From assembly GCF_001592745.1 (NCBI RefSeq), contig NZ_LUKD01000001.1, positions 1,570,848-1,634,847 of the forward strand: 64,000 bases of DNA, given 5' to 3'. The notes under the pieces were generated by a model, which worked only from the letters and a program-made list of their open reading frames with translations, ran no database searches and had not been told where the DNA came from. The position numbers and the translations under genes were made by a program. The stretch comes from Bdellovibrio bacteriovorus (GTDB taxonomy: Bacteria; Bdellovibrionota; Bdellovibrionia; Bdellovibrionales; Bdellovibrionaceae). Positions 6,017-14,877 of this stretch are shown here, in pieces. The stretch's first letter is position 1; each line of letters opens with the position of its first letter.

Positions 6017-7450
6017 TTGGGCATTTCAATAACAAAGGACAGTCTGACAGGGCAGGCCGTCGCGAAAGGTATTATGAGTTCTCTTGTAGGTCATCAAATA
6101 CAACAATCCGAAAAAGTGAAAACCATGGTTCAAGATCTTGTGAACGAAGTCACAAAGTTGAACTCTCAATTGTCTGGCATCCGTGCGCCGATGGACGAAT
6201 TTAAAGGTGCGGGAAAACAAAAAATCGATCTTGCTGGTCAATTCCGTGGTCGCCCTTTGCACTATCCATACATGGGCACAGGTGCGGGACGTGGACCTTA
6301 CGTAGAGCTTGAAGATGGAAGCGTGAAACTGGATTTGATCAACGGCATCGGTATTCACTTGATGGGTCACGCAAATCCTCGCGTGATGGCAGCAGCCGTG
6401 CGCGGTTCTCTTGCCGATATTTTGACTCAAGGAAATCTTCAGCCAAATAACGAATATCGTTTGTTCACAGAAAAAATCGTGAAACTCGCAAGCAAAAAAA
6501 GCCGCATGAAGTATGCTTGGATTGCAACATGCGGAACGATGGCGAATGAAAATGCTTTGAAGCTTTCTCGTCAAAAAAATTCTCCAGCAAGATTCGTGAT
6601 GGGATTTAAAGATGCTTTCGCGGGTCGTTCAACTATGATGGCCGAAGTGACAGACAACCCGGCTTACAAGCAGGGTCTTCCTGAATACAACGAAGTTTTG
6701 CGTGTGCCTTTCTATGACAAGCGTGATCCACGTTCAGGTGAAAAAGCTTTGAACGTGATGAAAGAGCACGTGGCAAAACATGAAGGCAATATTTCTGTTT
6801 TCGGTTTTGAGCCGATGTTGGGTGAAGGTGGTTATCAAGCCGCGCCCCGTGAATTCTTCGTTCCACTTTTAGACTTCTGCAAATCAAAAAACATCGCGAT
6901 CTGGGCGGATGAAGTCCAAACTTTCACTCGCACGGGTGAATACTTTGCGTTTGAAACTTTGGATATCGGTCAGTACATCGACATCTGTACGATTGCTAAG
7001 ACCGCGCAAATCGGCGCCACAATTTACACTGAAGAATACAATCCAAAACCAGGATTGATCGCAGGAACATTCTCTGGCTCGACTCCATCACTTTGTGCAG
7101 GCATGGAGATGCTTGATATGTTGGGTGAAGGTTATGTCGGTCCGGATGGACGTATTAATCAAATTCACCGTCGTTTCATCGATGGTATCAACCGTCTAAA
7201 TGAAACTACTTGCAAAGGTATCGCACAAGATGCAGGCGGTATGGGTTTGATGGTCGCTTTCACTCCACTTGATGGAAAAAAAGAAACTGTGAACGCATTC
7301 TTGAATAAACTTTATGCCAACGGCGTGATTGCTTTCCCTTGTGGTAAAGATCCTGTTCGCGCTCGTTTCTTGATTCCAGCGATCATCCAAGACGCCGACA
7401 TTGATATCGCGTTGAAAGTGATCGAAAAGACTTTGCTTGAAGGAGTCTAG
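6017..7450 (+). CDS. Class III PLP-dependent aminotransferase, probably AstC-like
   Basis: This 477-residue fold-type I aminotransferase has DEVQ at 298-301 (cofactor Asp), the likely PLP lysine in IAKTAQIG (about 328), and CGTMANENALK near 172-182 in the substrate/cofactor loop. The start used is TTG at 6017 with GGGAG eight bases upstream; an ATG at 6074 is an alternative, and the first 70 residues are an unusual extension for the family. It is the first gene of a set with an M20 deacylase, astA and astD. There it would convert N2-succinylornithine to N-succinylglutamate semialdehyde. Sequence around the lysine differs from typical ArgD/AstC, so a lysine or other omega-aminotransferase is possible. 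Confidence 0.8.
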   Translation: MGISITKDSLTGQAVAKGIMSSLVGHQIQQSEKVKTMVQDLVNEVTKLNSQLSGIRAPMDEFKGAGKQKIDLAGQFRGRPLHYPYMGTGAGRGPYVELEDGSVKLDLINGIGIHLMGHANPRVMAAAVRGSLADILTQGNLQPNNEYRLFTEKIVKLASKKSRMKYAWIATCGTMANENALKLSRQKNSPARFVMGFKDAFAGRSTMMAEVTDNPAYKQGLPEYNEVLRVPFYDKRDPRSGEKALNVMKEHVAKHEGNISVFGFEPMLGEGGYQAAPREFFVPLLDFCKSKNIAIWADEVQTFTRTGEYFAFETLDIGQYIDICTIAKTAQIGATIYTEEYNPKPGLIAGTFSGSTPSLCAGMEMLDMLGEGYVGPDGRINQIHRRFIDGINRLNETTCKGIAQDAGGMGLMVAFTPLDGKKETVNAFLNKLYANGVIAFPCGKDPVRARFLIPAIIQDADIDIALKVIEKTLLEGV

Positions 7451-8797
7451 TTGGATTTCATCGAAGCTTGCCGCCAACTGATAGCTATTGATAGCACGCC
7501 TACTCACGGCAATAGAGATATTGCGAAGTGGGTGGCGGCTTTTTGTCGGCAAAAAGGGTTGCACGTCGAGGAGCAAGAGGAAATCGTCGGCGACCTGCTT
7601 CAGGTGAATGTAATCGCTCGCCCGGTGGCCGAGAGACCTGATGCTGAGTTCTTATTGCAAACGCATTTAGACACAGTGGATCCCGGTCCTTTTTCTTTAT
7701 GGACGGAAACTGGAGCTAATCCTTTTGATGCACACATCATTGAAGGCAAGATTCACGGTTTAGGTGCAGCGGATGTAAAGTTAGATTTTCTTTGTAAGCT
7801 CGAAGCGATGGCGGCTTTCGTGAATCAAAAGAGCTGGCGCTTACCTCCGGTGCTTGTCGGGACTTTCGGTGAAGAGTCTGGCATGCAGGGGGCCCTTAAG
7901 TTGATTCGTAAAAACAAAATTGCCGCAAAAATGGCACTGATCGGTGAGCCTAGTGATTTGAAAGTGATCAACGCAGCAAAAGGCTACGCGAGTGTTGAAA
8001 TTCGCATACCGTTTTCTGATGAAGAGATGCACTATCGCCATGAACACAACTTGCGAGAAAGTACTTCGACTCAATCCAAACTCTTCCGTGGAAAGGCGGC
8101 GCACTCTTCCACGCCTCACTTAGGTGAAAGTGCGATTGCAAAAATGTTGGAATATCTAATGATGCTTCCGGATTCTGTGAACATCATGGAGATGGATGGT
8201 GGAAACAACTTTAACACTATCCCAAGCCATGCCTTTTTAGAAATCGATATGCTGACGCAGATTAAAAATCCGATCTCGAAGAAGGTTTCTAACATTTATC
8301 GCGCGGTCAAAGAGCTGGAATTAGAGTTCTTGGATTACAAAGATAATGATTTTCATCCAAGCACTCCCACTTTGAATATTGGCTTGATAAGAACAAATGA
8401 AGACGACGTTCAGATTTCAGGAACGTGTCGTATTCCACCTATTATCTCGCATGAGATCTATGAAGGTTGGATGGATCGTTTGCGTCGCGTGTGTGAAATG
8501 AATGGCGCAAGTTTCCGTGTGAATGATTATAAAAAACCTTTTCGTACAGAGATTAATTCTATCTTGGTGAAGGGGTGTCTTGATGAACTTCGAGCGATGG
8601 GTTTAAGTGACCGACCTATCACGCAGGCTTCGACAAACGAGGCCAGTATTTTTTCGCGTATCGGAGTAGAGTGCGTGTGCTTTGGTCCCGGAATCAGGGA
8701 AGGCAATGTGCATACCACTCAGGAACACGTGGCTTTAGAGGATTTAGATAAAGCCATTACTTTCTATAAAAGGGTCATCGAAAGGTTTTGCGTATGA
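7451..8797 (+). CDS. M20 family metallo-deacylase (ArgE/DapE type)
   Basis: This 448-residue zinc hydrolase has metal ligands in THLDTVDPG (His72, Asp74) and GLGAADVK (bridging Asp108), and the catalytic GEES motif (Glu141/Glu142). The dimerisation domain carries the family signature AAHSSTPHLGESAI. Family members remove N-acetyl or N-succinyl groups from amino acids. The TTG start directly follows the TAG of the aminotransferase. In this setting it may take the place of AstE and release glutamate and succinate from N-succinylglutamate; that is inferred from neighbours only. It is longer than typical ArgE (about 380). Confidence 0.87.
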   Translation: MDFIEACRQLIAIDSTPTHGNRDIAKWVAAFCRQKGLHVEEQEEIVGDLLQVNVIARPVAERPDAEFLLQTHLDTVDPGPFSLWTETGANPFDAHIIEGKIHGLGAADVKLDFLCKLEAMAAFVNQKSWRLPPVLVGTFGEESGMQGALKLIRKNKIAAKMALIGEPSDLKVINAAKGYASVEIRIPFSDEEMHYRHEHNLRESTSTQSKLFRGKAAHSSTPHLGESAIAKMLEYLMMLPDSVNIMEMDGGNNFNTIPSHAFLEIDMLTQIKNPISKKVSNIYRAVKELELEFLDYKDNDFHPSTPTLNIGLIRTNEDDVQISGTCRIPPIISHEIYEGWMDRLRRVCEMNGASFRVNDYKKPFRTEINSILVKGCLDELRAMGLSDRPITQASTNEASIFSRIGVECVCFGPGIREGNVHTTQEHVALEDLDKAITFYKRVIERFCV

Positions 8798-9822
8798 GTT
8801 TTATAATCCGACCCGTTCAGTATGATGACTTAAGTCAGCTCGTCGATTTGGCGAAGCAGTTTAATTTGCTTAACCTGCCCGGAGACAAAAAAGTTATCAG
8901 CGAAAAGATTGAGCGCAGCGAAGAATCCTTTGCGGGAAAACTTCCCAAGCACAAGACGGAATATATTTTCGTCGTTGAAGATGTGGAAGAGAAGTTGGTT
9001 GTCGGAAGTTCTTTAGTAATCGCGAAACACGGTACAGAAGAAGTTCCTCATAGCTTTTTTAAAATCTTTAAGCGTGATCACTTTTCTCAAGATCTTGGTA
9101 TCGGCTTTATCCATCAAGTTTTGCGCTTTCAATTGGACTTTGACGGCCCAACAGAAATCGGAGGACTTCTTGTCGATAAAACCTATCGTCGTCGTCCCGA
9201 AAAACTTGGAAAGCAAATCAGTCTTTCGCGCTTTTTGTATATGGGCCTTCACCGCGATAAATTTGAAGATCGTGTCTTGTGTGAGCTGACTCCGCCATTG
9301 ACCGATGAAGGGCGTAGTGAATTCTGGGAAGCGTTAGGCCGCAGGTTTACGGGACTACCGTACCAAGAGGCGGATCTCCTAAGTCAGTCTCACAAAGAGT
9401 TTATCGAAAGTCTTTTTCCGCAAGACGATATTTACTTGGCTCTTCTGGATGCGAAAGCTCGTTTAGTTTTAGGTCGCGTGGGCGAAGCGACGAAGCCCGC
9501 GCAACATCTTTTAGAAAGTATCGGCTTTAATTATTTAGACGAAGTTGATCCATTTGATGGCGGACCTCATTACGGCGCCAACACGGAAGATATTTTGCCA
9601 ATTAAATACGGCAAGCGTTTGAAGGTCGCTGAATTTAAAGACGCCGCTTATAAGGAACAAAATCTTGTGGCGGCAACAGGTGAAGAATTCAAAGCCTGCC
9701 TGGCTTCCGTAGATATTCGTGGCCAGGAAATCGGAATTGCACCGATCTCAAGACAGCTCTTAGGCGTTGAGATTGGCGAAGAAGTTTATGTAGCTCCATT
9801 TAATTACAACAGAGGGAAATAA
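8794..9822 (+). CDS. astA: Arginine/ornithine N-succinyltransferase
   Basis: This is a full-length AstA-type acyltransferase (342 residues from the ATG at 8794). The family segments EIGGLLVDKTYRRRPEKLG, LCELTPPLTDEGRSEFWEALG and DPFDGGPHYG are present. It transfers succinyl from succinyl-CoA to the alpha-amino group of arginine or ornithine, the first step of the AST route. ATG overlaps the M20 stop as ATGA; a TTG two codons earlier is less likely. It is in the operon with the aminotransferase, deacylase and astD. No succinylarginine dihydrolase (astB) is adjacent. Confidence 0.92.
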   Translation: MSFIIRPVQYDDLSQLVDLAKQFNLLNLPGDKKVISEKIERSEESFAGKLPKHKTEYIFVVEDVEEKLVVGSSLVIAKHGTEEVPHSFFKIFKRDHFSQDLGIGFIHQVLRFQLDFDGPTEIGGLLVDKTYRRRPEKLGKQISLSRFLYMGLHRDKFEDRVLCELTPPLTDEGRSEFWEALGRRFTGLPYQEADLLSQSHKEFIESLFPQDDIYLALLDAKARLVLGRVGEATKPAQHLLESIGFNYLDEVDPFDGGPHYGANTEDILPIKYGKRLKVAEFKDAAYKEQNLVAATGEEFKACLASVDIRGQEIGIAPISRQLLGVEIGEEVYVAPFNYNRGK

Positions 9823-9824
9823 AA

Positions 9825-11342
9825 ATGAACACCACCCTATTTGACGTTAAATACAAAGGTGATTTTATCAACAACCGTTTCGTTCCTGTGACGAAAGGGG
9901 ATGGAGAGTTTAAAGACATCAGTCCTTCGGACCTGAATGACCTTGTTATGACTGTGCCGTTTAAGCATGACCATATTGACGAAGCCTGTGTGGCGGCGAA
10001 GAAAGCTTATCCGGGCTGGGCGACGTTGCCAATGAATGAGAGAAAAAGCTACTTGATGCGATTGAAAGAACTTTTCGATGCGCATGCAGAGCAAATGGCG
10101 CAAATCATTTCTCGCGACACGGGTAAACCTTCTTGGGAGGCGATGACTGAAGCGAAAGCTCTCGGCGCAAAAATCGATATCACTCTTAACCACTCACTAG
10201 CGCTGATCGCGGACGAAAGAATTCCCAATGCCCTTCCCCAAGTGGAGGGTGTGATTCGTCACCGTTCTCGTGGTGTGATGGCAGTCGTGGGGCCTTTCAA
10301 CTTCCCTGCGCATTTGCCGAATGGTCACATTATCCCAGCTTTGATTGCTGGAAACACGGTGGTCTTTAAGCCTTCAGAACAAACTCCGGCCGTGGGTCAA
10401 TTCATGGCTGAAATTTTTGAAAAAGCGCAATTCCCTCCCGGGGTTTTCAATTTAGTTCAAGGTGATGGAGCTTCGGGCGGCCGCTTGGTCGCGAATGAGC
10501 ACGTCGATGGAATCTTATTCACGGGCTCTTACGAAGTAGGACTTAAAATCAAGCAAGAGACTTTGACTCACTATTGGAAGATTTTAGCTCTTGAAATGGG
10601 TGGTAAGAATGCCACGGTTGTGTGGGAAGATGCAGATTTAGACAAGGCTGTTTACGAAAGCCTTGTGGGCGCCTATATGACAGCAGGTCAACGCTGCTCT
10701 TGCACGAGCCGAATCATTCTTCATCCAAAAATTGCTGAAGAGTTTACGGAAAGATTCTATCAAGCTGCGAAAAAGCTGACGATCGGTCACTGGAAAGAAA
10801 ACACTTTCATGGGTCCGCTTATCAATGCAGCGGCGGTTGAAAAATACATCCGCTTCCAAGAAATTGCGAATCGTGAAAATGCAGAAAGCTTGATGCGCGG
10901 TAAGTTGTTGGATCTCAAACATAAAGGTTACTATGTGACTCCAAGTATTCACTTGGTGAAGAAGTTTGATGCCAACAGCGTTTATCAAAAAAGTGAAATC
11001 TTCGGCCCGAATGTCGCAATCTATCAAACGGATGACTGGAATCACGCAATGGAAATTGTGAATTCGATCGGCTACGGTTTGGTGATGGCGCTCTTTTCGA
11101 AAGACAAAGCTCTTTATGAAGATGCTCTTTTCAAAGCGCGCGTGGGCTTGTTGAATTGGAATCGTACAACAAACGGTGCAAGTTCTCGTTTGCCATTTGG
11201 TGGTTTTGGAAAATCTGGCAATGACCGTCCTTCGGCGCATTTTGCAATTCAATATTGCACAATGCCGGTGGCAAGTCTTGAGGACCCAACTGCATTTGAT
11301 CCGACAAAAGTTTTGCCGGGCATGAATTTGGATATGAAATAA
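9825..11342 (+). CDS. astD: N-succinylglutamate 5-semialdehyde dehydrogenase
   Basis: This 505-residue aldehyde dehydrogenase has Asn in GPFNFPAHLPNGH (about 159), the general base Glu257 in LEMGGKN, and the nucleophile Cys291 in AGQRCSCTSR. It closely follows the AstD pattern and acts with AstA. It oxidises N-succinylglutamate semialdehyde to N-succinylglutamate with NAD. AGAGGG precedes the ATG, two bases after the astA stop. Its own stop overlaps the mltG start (TAATG). Confidence 0.92.
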   Translation: MNTTLFDVKYKGDFINNRFVPVTKGDGEFKDISPSDLNDLVMTVPFKHDHIDEACVAAKKAYPGWATLPMNERKSYLMRLKELFDAHAEQMAQIISRDTGKPSWEAMTEAKALGAKIDITLNHSLALIADERIPNALPQVEGVIRHRSRGVMAVVGPFNFPAHLPNGHIIPALIAGNTVVFKPSEQTPAVGQFMAEIFEKAQFPPGVFNLVQGDGASGGRLVANEHVDGILFTGSYEVGLKIKQETLTHYWKILALEMGGKNATVVWEDADLDKAVYESLVGAYMTAGQRCSCTSRIILHPKIAEEFTERFYQAAKKLTIGHWKENTFMGPLINAAAVEKYIRFQEIANRENAESLMRGKLLDLKHKGYYVTPSIHLVKKFDANSVYQKSEIFGPNVAIYQTDDWNHAMEIVNSIGYGLVMALFSKDKALYEDALFKARVGLLNWNRTTNGASSRLPFGGFGKSGNDRPSAHFAIQYCTMPVASLEDPTAFDPTKVLPGMNLDMK

Positions 11343-12424
11343 TGAAAAAAACTATTTTGGTTTTTAGTTTGGCTATTGTGGCTTTGCTTATCGCTGTGGG
11401 CGGAGGCTTGGCTTATGTTAGCTATAATTTCTTAAACACGCCTCCTTCCACGACAGCTTCAGATGTGGTGTATGAGGTAACTCCGGGATCAGGTTTTAAC
11501 ACCATCGCGGCAGATTTAGAAAGAAAAGGCATTGTTCGCAACGGTTTCTTCTTTTCAGTATATGCCCGTTTTAAAGGTGATCGCTCCAAGCTCAAAGTGG
11601 GCGAATACCTTTTAAGAACAGACATGTTACCAGCCGAAGTCCTTGCAACAATCACCTCTGGAAAGAGCATCGCGCGGAGTTTTACGGTTAGCGAAGGCCT
11701 TAGCATTTACGAAATCGCTGATCTTTATGAGAAACAAGGATTCGGTACAGCGACTGAGTTTTTGGGATTGGTGAGAGACCCGGCTTTTGTGAAAAGTCTT
11801 TTAGGAGAGAATCAAGAAACACTTGAAGGTTATCTTTTTCCTGAGACTTACATGTTAACGAAATACACGGATGCTCGTGCTCTGATCACGAACATGGTGA
11901 AGCGCTTTTTATACGTCTATGAAGAAGTTCTAGCGCAAGCGACTGTCATGGGTTGGAAGCGCCATCAGGTAGTCACTTTAGCAAGTATCATTGAAAAAGA
12001 AACGGGCGCTCCTGAAGAACGTTCATTGATATCGTCCGTCTTTCACAACCGTTTGATGAAAAAAATGCGTTTGCAAACGGACCCCACAGTGATCTACGGA
12101 AAAGCCGAGCGCACCGGAAAAATTGAAATCAACATCACACGCGCGGATTTGACGACGCCGACTCGATACAACACCTATGTGATCTACGGGCTTCCGCCAG
12201 GTCCTATTGCGAATCCGGGAAGAGAAGCTTTATTGGCTGCACTGAGACCCGAGACGAGTGACTACCTCTTTTTCGTCAGTCAGAACGACGGAACTCATGT
12301 ATTTTCTTCTGACTACAAAGGACACTCTGCGGCCGTTCAAAAATTTCAGCTCGACCGTAAAGCACGCGAAGGTAAGTCCTGGAGAGATTTGAAAAAACGC
12401 GAACTTACTCCAGCCAAAAACTAG
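11342..12424 (+). CDS. mltG: Endolytic murein transglycosylase MltG
   Basis: This 360-residue YceG/MltG-family protein has one N-terminal transmembrane helix (about 5-28) and a LysM-like N-terminal periplasmic part. The catalytic region LASIIEKETG has the probable catalytic Glu at 218. TDPTVIYG and YNTYVIYGLPPGPIANPG are conserved in the family. It cuts nascent glycan strands in the inner-membrane face of the wall and is thought to end glycan synthesis. The ATG overlaps the astD stop (TAATG), an unexpected partner for an arginine catabolic operon; coupling may be only transcriptional convenience. Confidence 0.92.
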   Translation: MKKTILVFSLAIVALLIAVGGGLAYVSYNFLNTPPSTTASDVVYEVTPGSGFNTIAADLERKGIVRNGFFFSVYARFKGDRSKLKVGEYLLRTDMLPAEVLATITSGKSIARSFTVSEGLSIYEIADLYEKQGFGTATEFLGLVRDPAFVKSLLGENQETLEGYLFPETYMLTKYTDARALITNMVKRFLYVYEEVLAQATVMGWKRHQVVTLASIIEKETGAPEERSLISSVFHNRLMKKMRLQTDPTVIYGKAERTGKIEINITRADLTTPTRYNTYVIYGLPPGPIANPGREALLAALRPETSDYLFFVSQNDGTHVFSSDYKGHSAAVQKFQLDRKAREGKSWRDLKKRELTPAKN

Positions 12425-12464
12425 TTTTCGTTTCTTAGGATTTCGCAACCGTAATGAAGCATTG

Positions 12465-12494
12465 CCTTACGCAGTTTGACCAGTCTGCGTAGGG
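12465..12494 (+). other. Inverted repeat between mltG and the hybrid kinase
   Basis: CCTTACGCAG and CTGCGTAGG pair over nine bases with one bulged T and a ten-base loop. No T-run follows. The repeat covers a weak promoter-like sequence (TTGACC at 12476, 17-base spacer, TATCTC at 12499). It may be a weak terminator for mltG or an operator for the kinase gene. Confidence 0.35.
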
Positions 12495-12510
12495 CCTGTA
12501 TCTCTTGTAC

Positions 12511-14292
12511 ATGTCGGATAATTCTAATCACGGCTCTCTGGAACTGGAAGTTCGCCGTATAGATCTTCTTTACAAACAAAATATCGCCGGAATGCTGGCA
12601 ATATTTTTTAACACCGTAGCTTTTGCGACGGTGACGTGGGGATCGCTTTCACCGACATTCATCGTTATCTGGTTTTCGGTTCTAAATCTTTCAGCACTCG
12701 CGCGTTTTTTTGCCTATTATCGTTGGAATAGCGCTCGGAATTCCATTCGCAGTTTCGAAGAAACTCGTCCATGGCTCTATTTCATGTTCACATCACTGTT
12801 TATTTCAGGATGTGGGTGGGGAGCTATCGGCTTAGTTTCCCACACAGGAACTTTGCAGCAGCAAGTTTTAACTGCGCTCTTGGTGTCGTGTATGGTGGCT
12901 GGAGCTCTTGTCACCTACGTATCATCGCGATTGGCGATGGCCTGCGTGATAGTCCCTGCCATGCTTTTATGGGGAACGGGAACTTTCATTTCCGGGGCCG
13001 AGTTTTCAATGTTGATGGGGACTTTAATTATTCTTTATTCAGGTCTTTTGGTTCTGATTGGTAAAAACCTGAACCTTGCCGTAATGAAGTCTTTGTCACT
13101 GGATGTGCTTCGCAAAGAAAGAGATCTGCATGAAGCGGCCAATAGAGCAAAATCAGTTTTTCTTGCCAATGCCAGCCACGAAATTCGCACACCACTTTCA
13201 GCCATCTTAGGGTTTTCTGAAGCCCTGTTAAGAAGTGAAACTTTAAGCGAGCAGAATCGTCACGACGTGCAGGCGATTCATCGTCAAAGTAATTACATGG
13301 TTTCGCTTGTAAATGATCTTTTAGATTTATCAAAAATTGAAACCAACCGCCTTTATATTCAAAAAGCGCCGATGTCGCCGATTCGTGAAATCGATGAGTC
13401 TTTGTCAGTGATTCGCCCCGTGGCGGCAGAAAAAAAGGTGAAGGTTGAAGTTAAATATCTGAGCCTTGTTCCAGAAAGCATCATGGCCGATTCAGTGCGC
13501 TTTCGTCAGGTCCTTATCAATCTTCTGACGAACGCGGTGAAGTTTACCTCTCAGGGCTCGGTTGAAGTTTTGGTGAATTTTACTAGCGACATTCATCACC
13601 AGGGAACTTTAAGTATCACAGTCAGCGACACCGGTCTTGGAATGGACAAGCTGACTCAGCAAAATCTTTTTCAGCCTTTTGTGCGTGGGGAACACCCGGA
13701 TGTGCAAAGGGTTCAAGGTTCGGGTTTAGGATTAGCACTTTCATTAAGTCTGATGAAGATGATGGGGGGAGATTTGCGCCTAGTGTCCTCCGCGCTTGGG
13801 CATGGAAGTACTTTTGAAATGTCGATGAAGCTTGGAAATTCGCAAGAACTTCGTTTGATTAAGCCTGAGCATCCTAAAATGATTTTTCAGGAAAAGATTA
13901 AAGTCGCCAAAGAGGCTGAATTCCTTAAAGGGCGTCGTGTTCTAGTGGTGGATGACTCTGTGGATTTACGAGTCTTAATGAAAAGATTCTTAAGTCGCTC
14001 GGGAGCTGAAGTGGAAACCGCAGAAAATGGCGCGCAGGCGGTTGAATATGCCTTAGATAAAGCCTTTGATGTCATTCTTATGGATATAAAAATGCCGGTC
14101 ATGGATGGTTATCGAGCAACCTCTTTACTTCGCGAAAAAGGCTATCGTCACCCAATCGTCGCATTGACGGCGCAGGCCAGTGTCGATGGACAACAAAAAT
14201 CGTATGAGCTCGGCTTTGACGGTTATTTGAGTAAACCCGTTGATATGAATCTGCTGAGTGAAATTCTTCGCCGCTCAGAAACGATCAACTGA
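12511..14292 (+). CDS. Membrane-bound hybrid histidine kinase with receiver domain
   Basis: About 593 residues. Six or seven transmembrane helices (about 25-190) form a membrane sensor without a large periplasmic part. The HisKA box NASHEIRTP has the phospho-accepting His at about 223. The ATPase domain has LINLLTNAVKF (N box) and SDTGLGMD (G1), with the G2 loop GSGLGLALS. A C-terminal receiver domain starts at about 465 (RVLVVDDS), with the phospho-Asp in VILMDIKMP and the Lys in YLSKPVD. No output domain is fused, so an HPt protein or separate regulator is needed. ATG 12511 is preferred over TTG 12505; no good ribosome site precedes either. It converges with the next gene with no space. Confidence 0.9.
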   Translation: MSDNSNHGSLELEVRRIDLLYKQNIAGMLAIFFNTVAFATVTWGSLSPTFIVIWFSVLNLSALARFFAYYRWNSARNSIRSFEETRPWLYFMFTSLFISGCGWGAIGLVSHTGTLQQQVLTALLVSCMVAGALVTYVSSRLAMACVIVPAMLLWGTGTFISGAEFSMLMGTLIILYSGLLVLIGKNLNLAVMKSLSLDVLRKERDLHEAANRAKSVFLANASHEIRTPLSAILGFSEALLRSETLSEQNRHDVQAIHRQSNYMVSLVNDLLDLSKIETNRLYIQKAPMSPIREIDESLSVIRPVAAEKKVKVEVKYLSLVPESIMADSVRFRQVLINLLTNAVKFTSQGSVEVLVNFTSDIHHQGTLSITVSDTGLGMDKLTQQNLFQPFVRGEHPDVQRVQGSGLGLALSLSLMKMMGGDLRLVSSALGHGSTFEMSMKLGNSQELRLIKPEHPKMIFQEKIKVAKEAEFLKGRRVLVVDDSVDLRVLMKRFLSRSGAEVETAENGAQAVEYALDKAFDVILMDIKMPVMDGYRATSLLREKGYRHPIVALTAQASVDGQQKSYELGFDGYLSKPVDMNLLSEILRRSETIN

Positions 14293-14787
14293 TTACTTTG
14301 CTTCGAAACCTTCCGGAGCCGTCACTCGATCAAAAGATTTTGTCACGGGATTGAAACGGAAAATGTTTAGACGTGGCACCATTTGATCGTCGTAGGTCGG
14401 TGCTACGATCTCTAGGCTTCCATCTTTATCGACGTCTGTTAACGCCAGATTCGTCGCATTTCCCTTAAATAAGAAATACCCATCGCGGTTTTCAAATAAC
14501 GGCAGCTTCGCAAGAAGAACCATTTCTCCGCCTTCATTTTGGGAGAACACTTCCACACTTAAAGAGTTTTTACTCTGAATTTTTAAAACCGTGACCCTAG
14601 GACCTTCAGAGGAAAGTGATCCGCTCACTTTCGCAACGACGTTTCGCTCGGAAGAAAGAAAGGCATCTTTCACTTTATTGCGGAGGGATGGCACTACGGC
14701 GACGGTCACTAGAGCCATTGCTACCAGGGCCAAAACGGCCATCAGCACGAGTTCTTTGTTTTTGAATGTGGTATCAGAGGAAGTCAT
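14293..14787 (-). CDS. Membrane-anchored protein with a calcium-binding-like repeat
   Basis: This 164-residue protein has one transmembrane helix at about 12-32 (LVLMAVLALVAMALVTVAVV), so the rest is probably periplasmic. Near the C-terminus LTDVDKDGSLEIV matches the DxDxDG loop of FG-GAP/VCBS repeats, which often bind calcium. Only one such unit is seen, too few for a propeller. Divergent from lysC across 90 bases. I recognise no further function. Confidence 0.7.
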   Translation of the reverse strand: MTSSDTTFKNKELVLMAVLALVAMALVTVAVVPSLRNKVKDAFLSSERNVVAKVSGSLSSEGPRVTVLKIQSKNSLSVEVFSQNEGGEMVLLAKLPLFENRDGYFLFKGNATNLALTDVDKDGSLEIVAPTYDDQMVPRLNIFRFNPVTKSFDRVTAPEGFEAK

Positions 14788-14877
14788 CTTTAAAGTCTGC
14801 CATAAAAGTCATTGAATGAAGAAGCAGAAAAGGAATAAGATTCTACTGGTTTCCAGGCCTTTGACCGAGGAGTTAAT

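Noticed and set aside
10638-11252. 204-codon minus-strand ORF inside astD
   Set aside because: Antisense to a well-conserved enzyme, residue make-up is not protein-like, and there is no ribosome site; a shadow of astD codon use.
14788-14877. Lysine riboswitch before lysC
   Set aside because: Only about 90 bases are available and no multi-helix lysine aptamer can be drawn.
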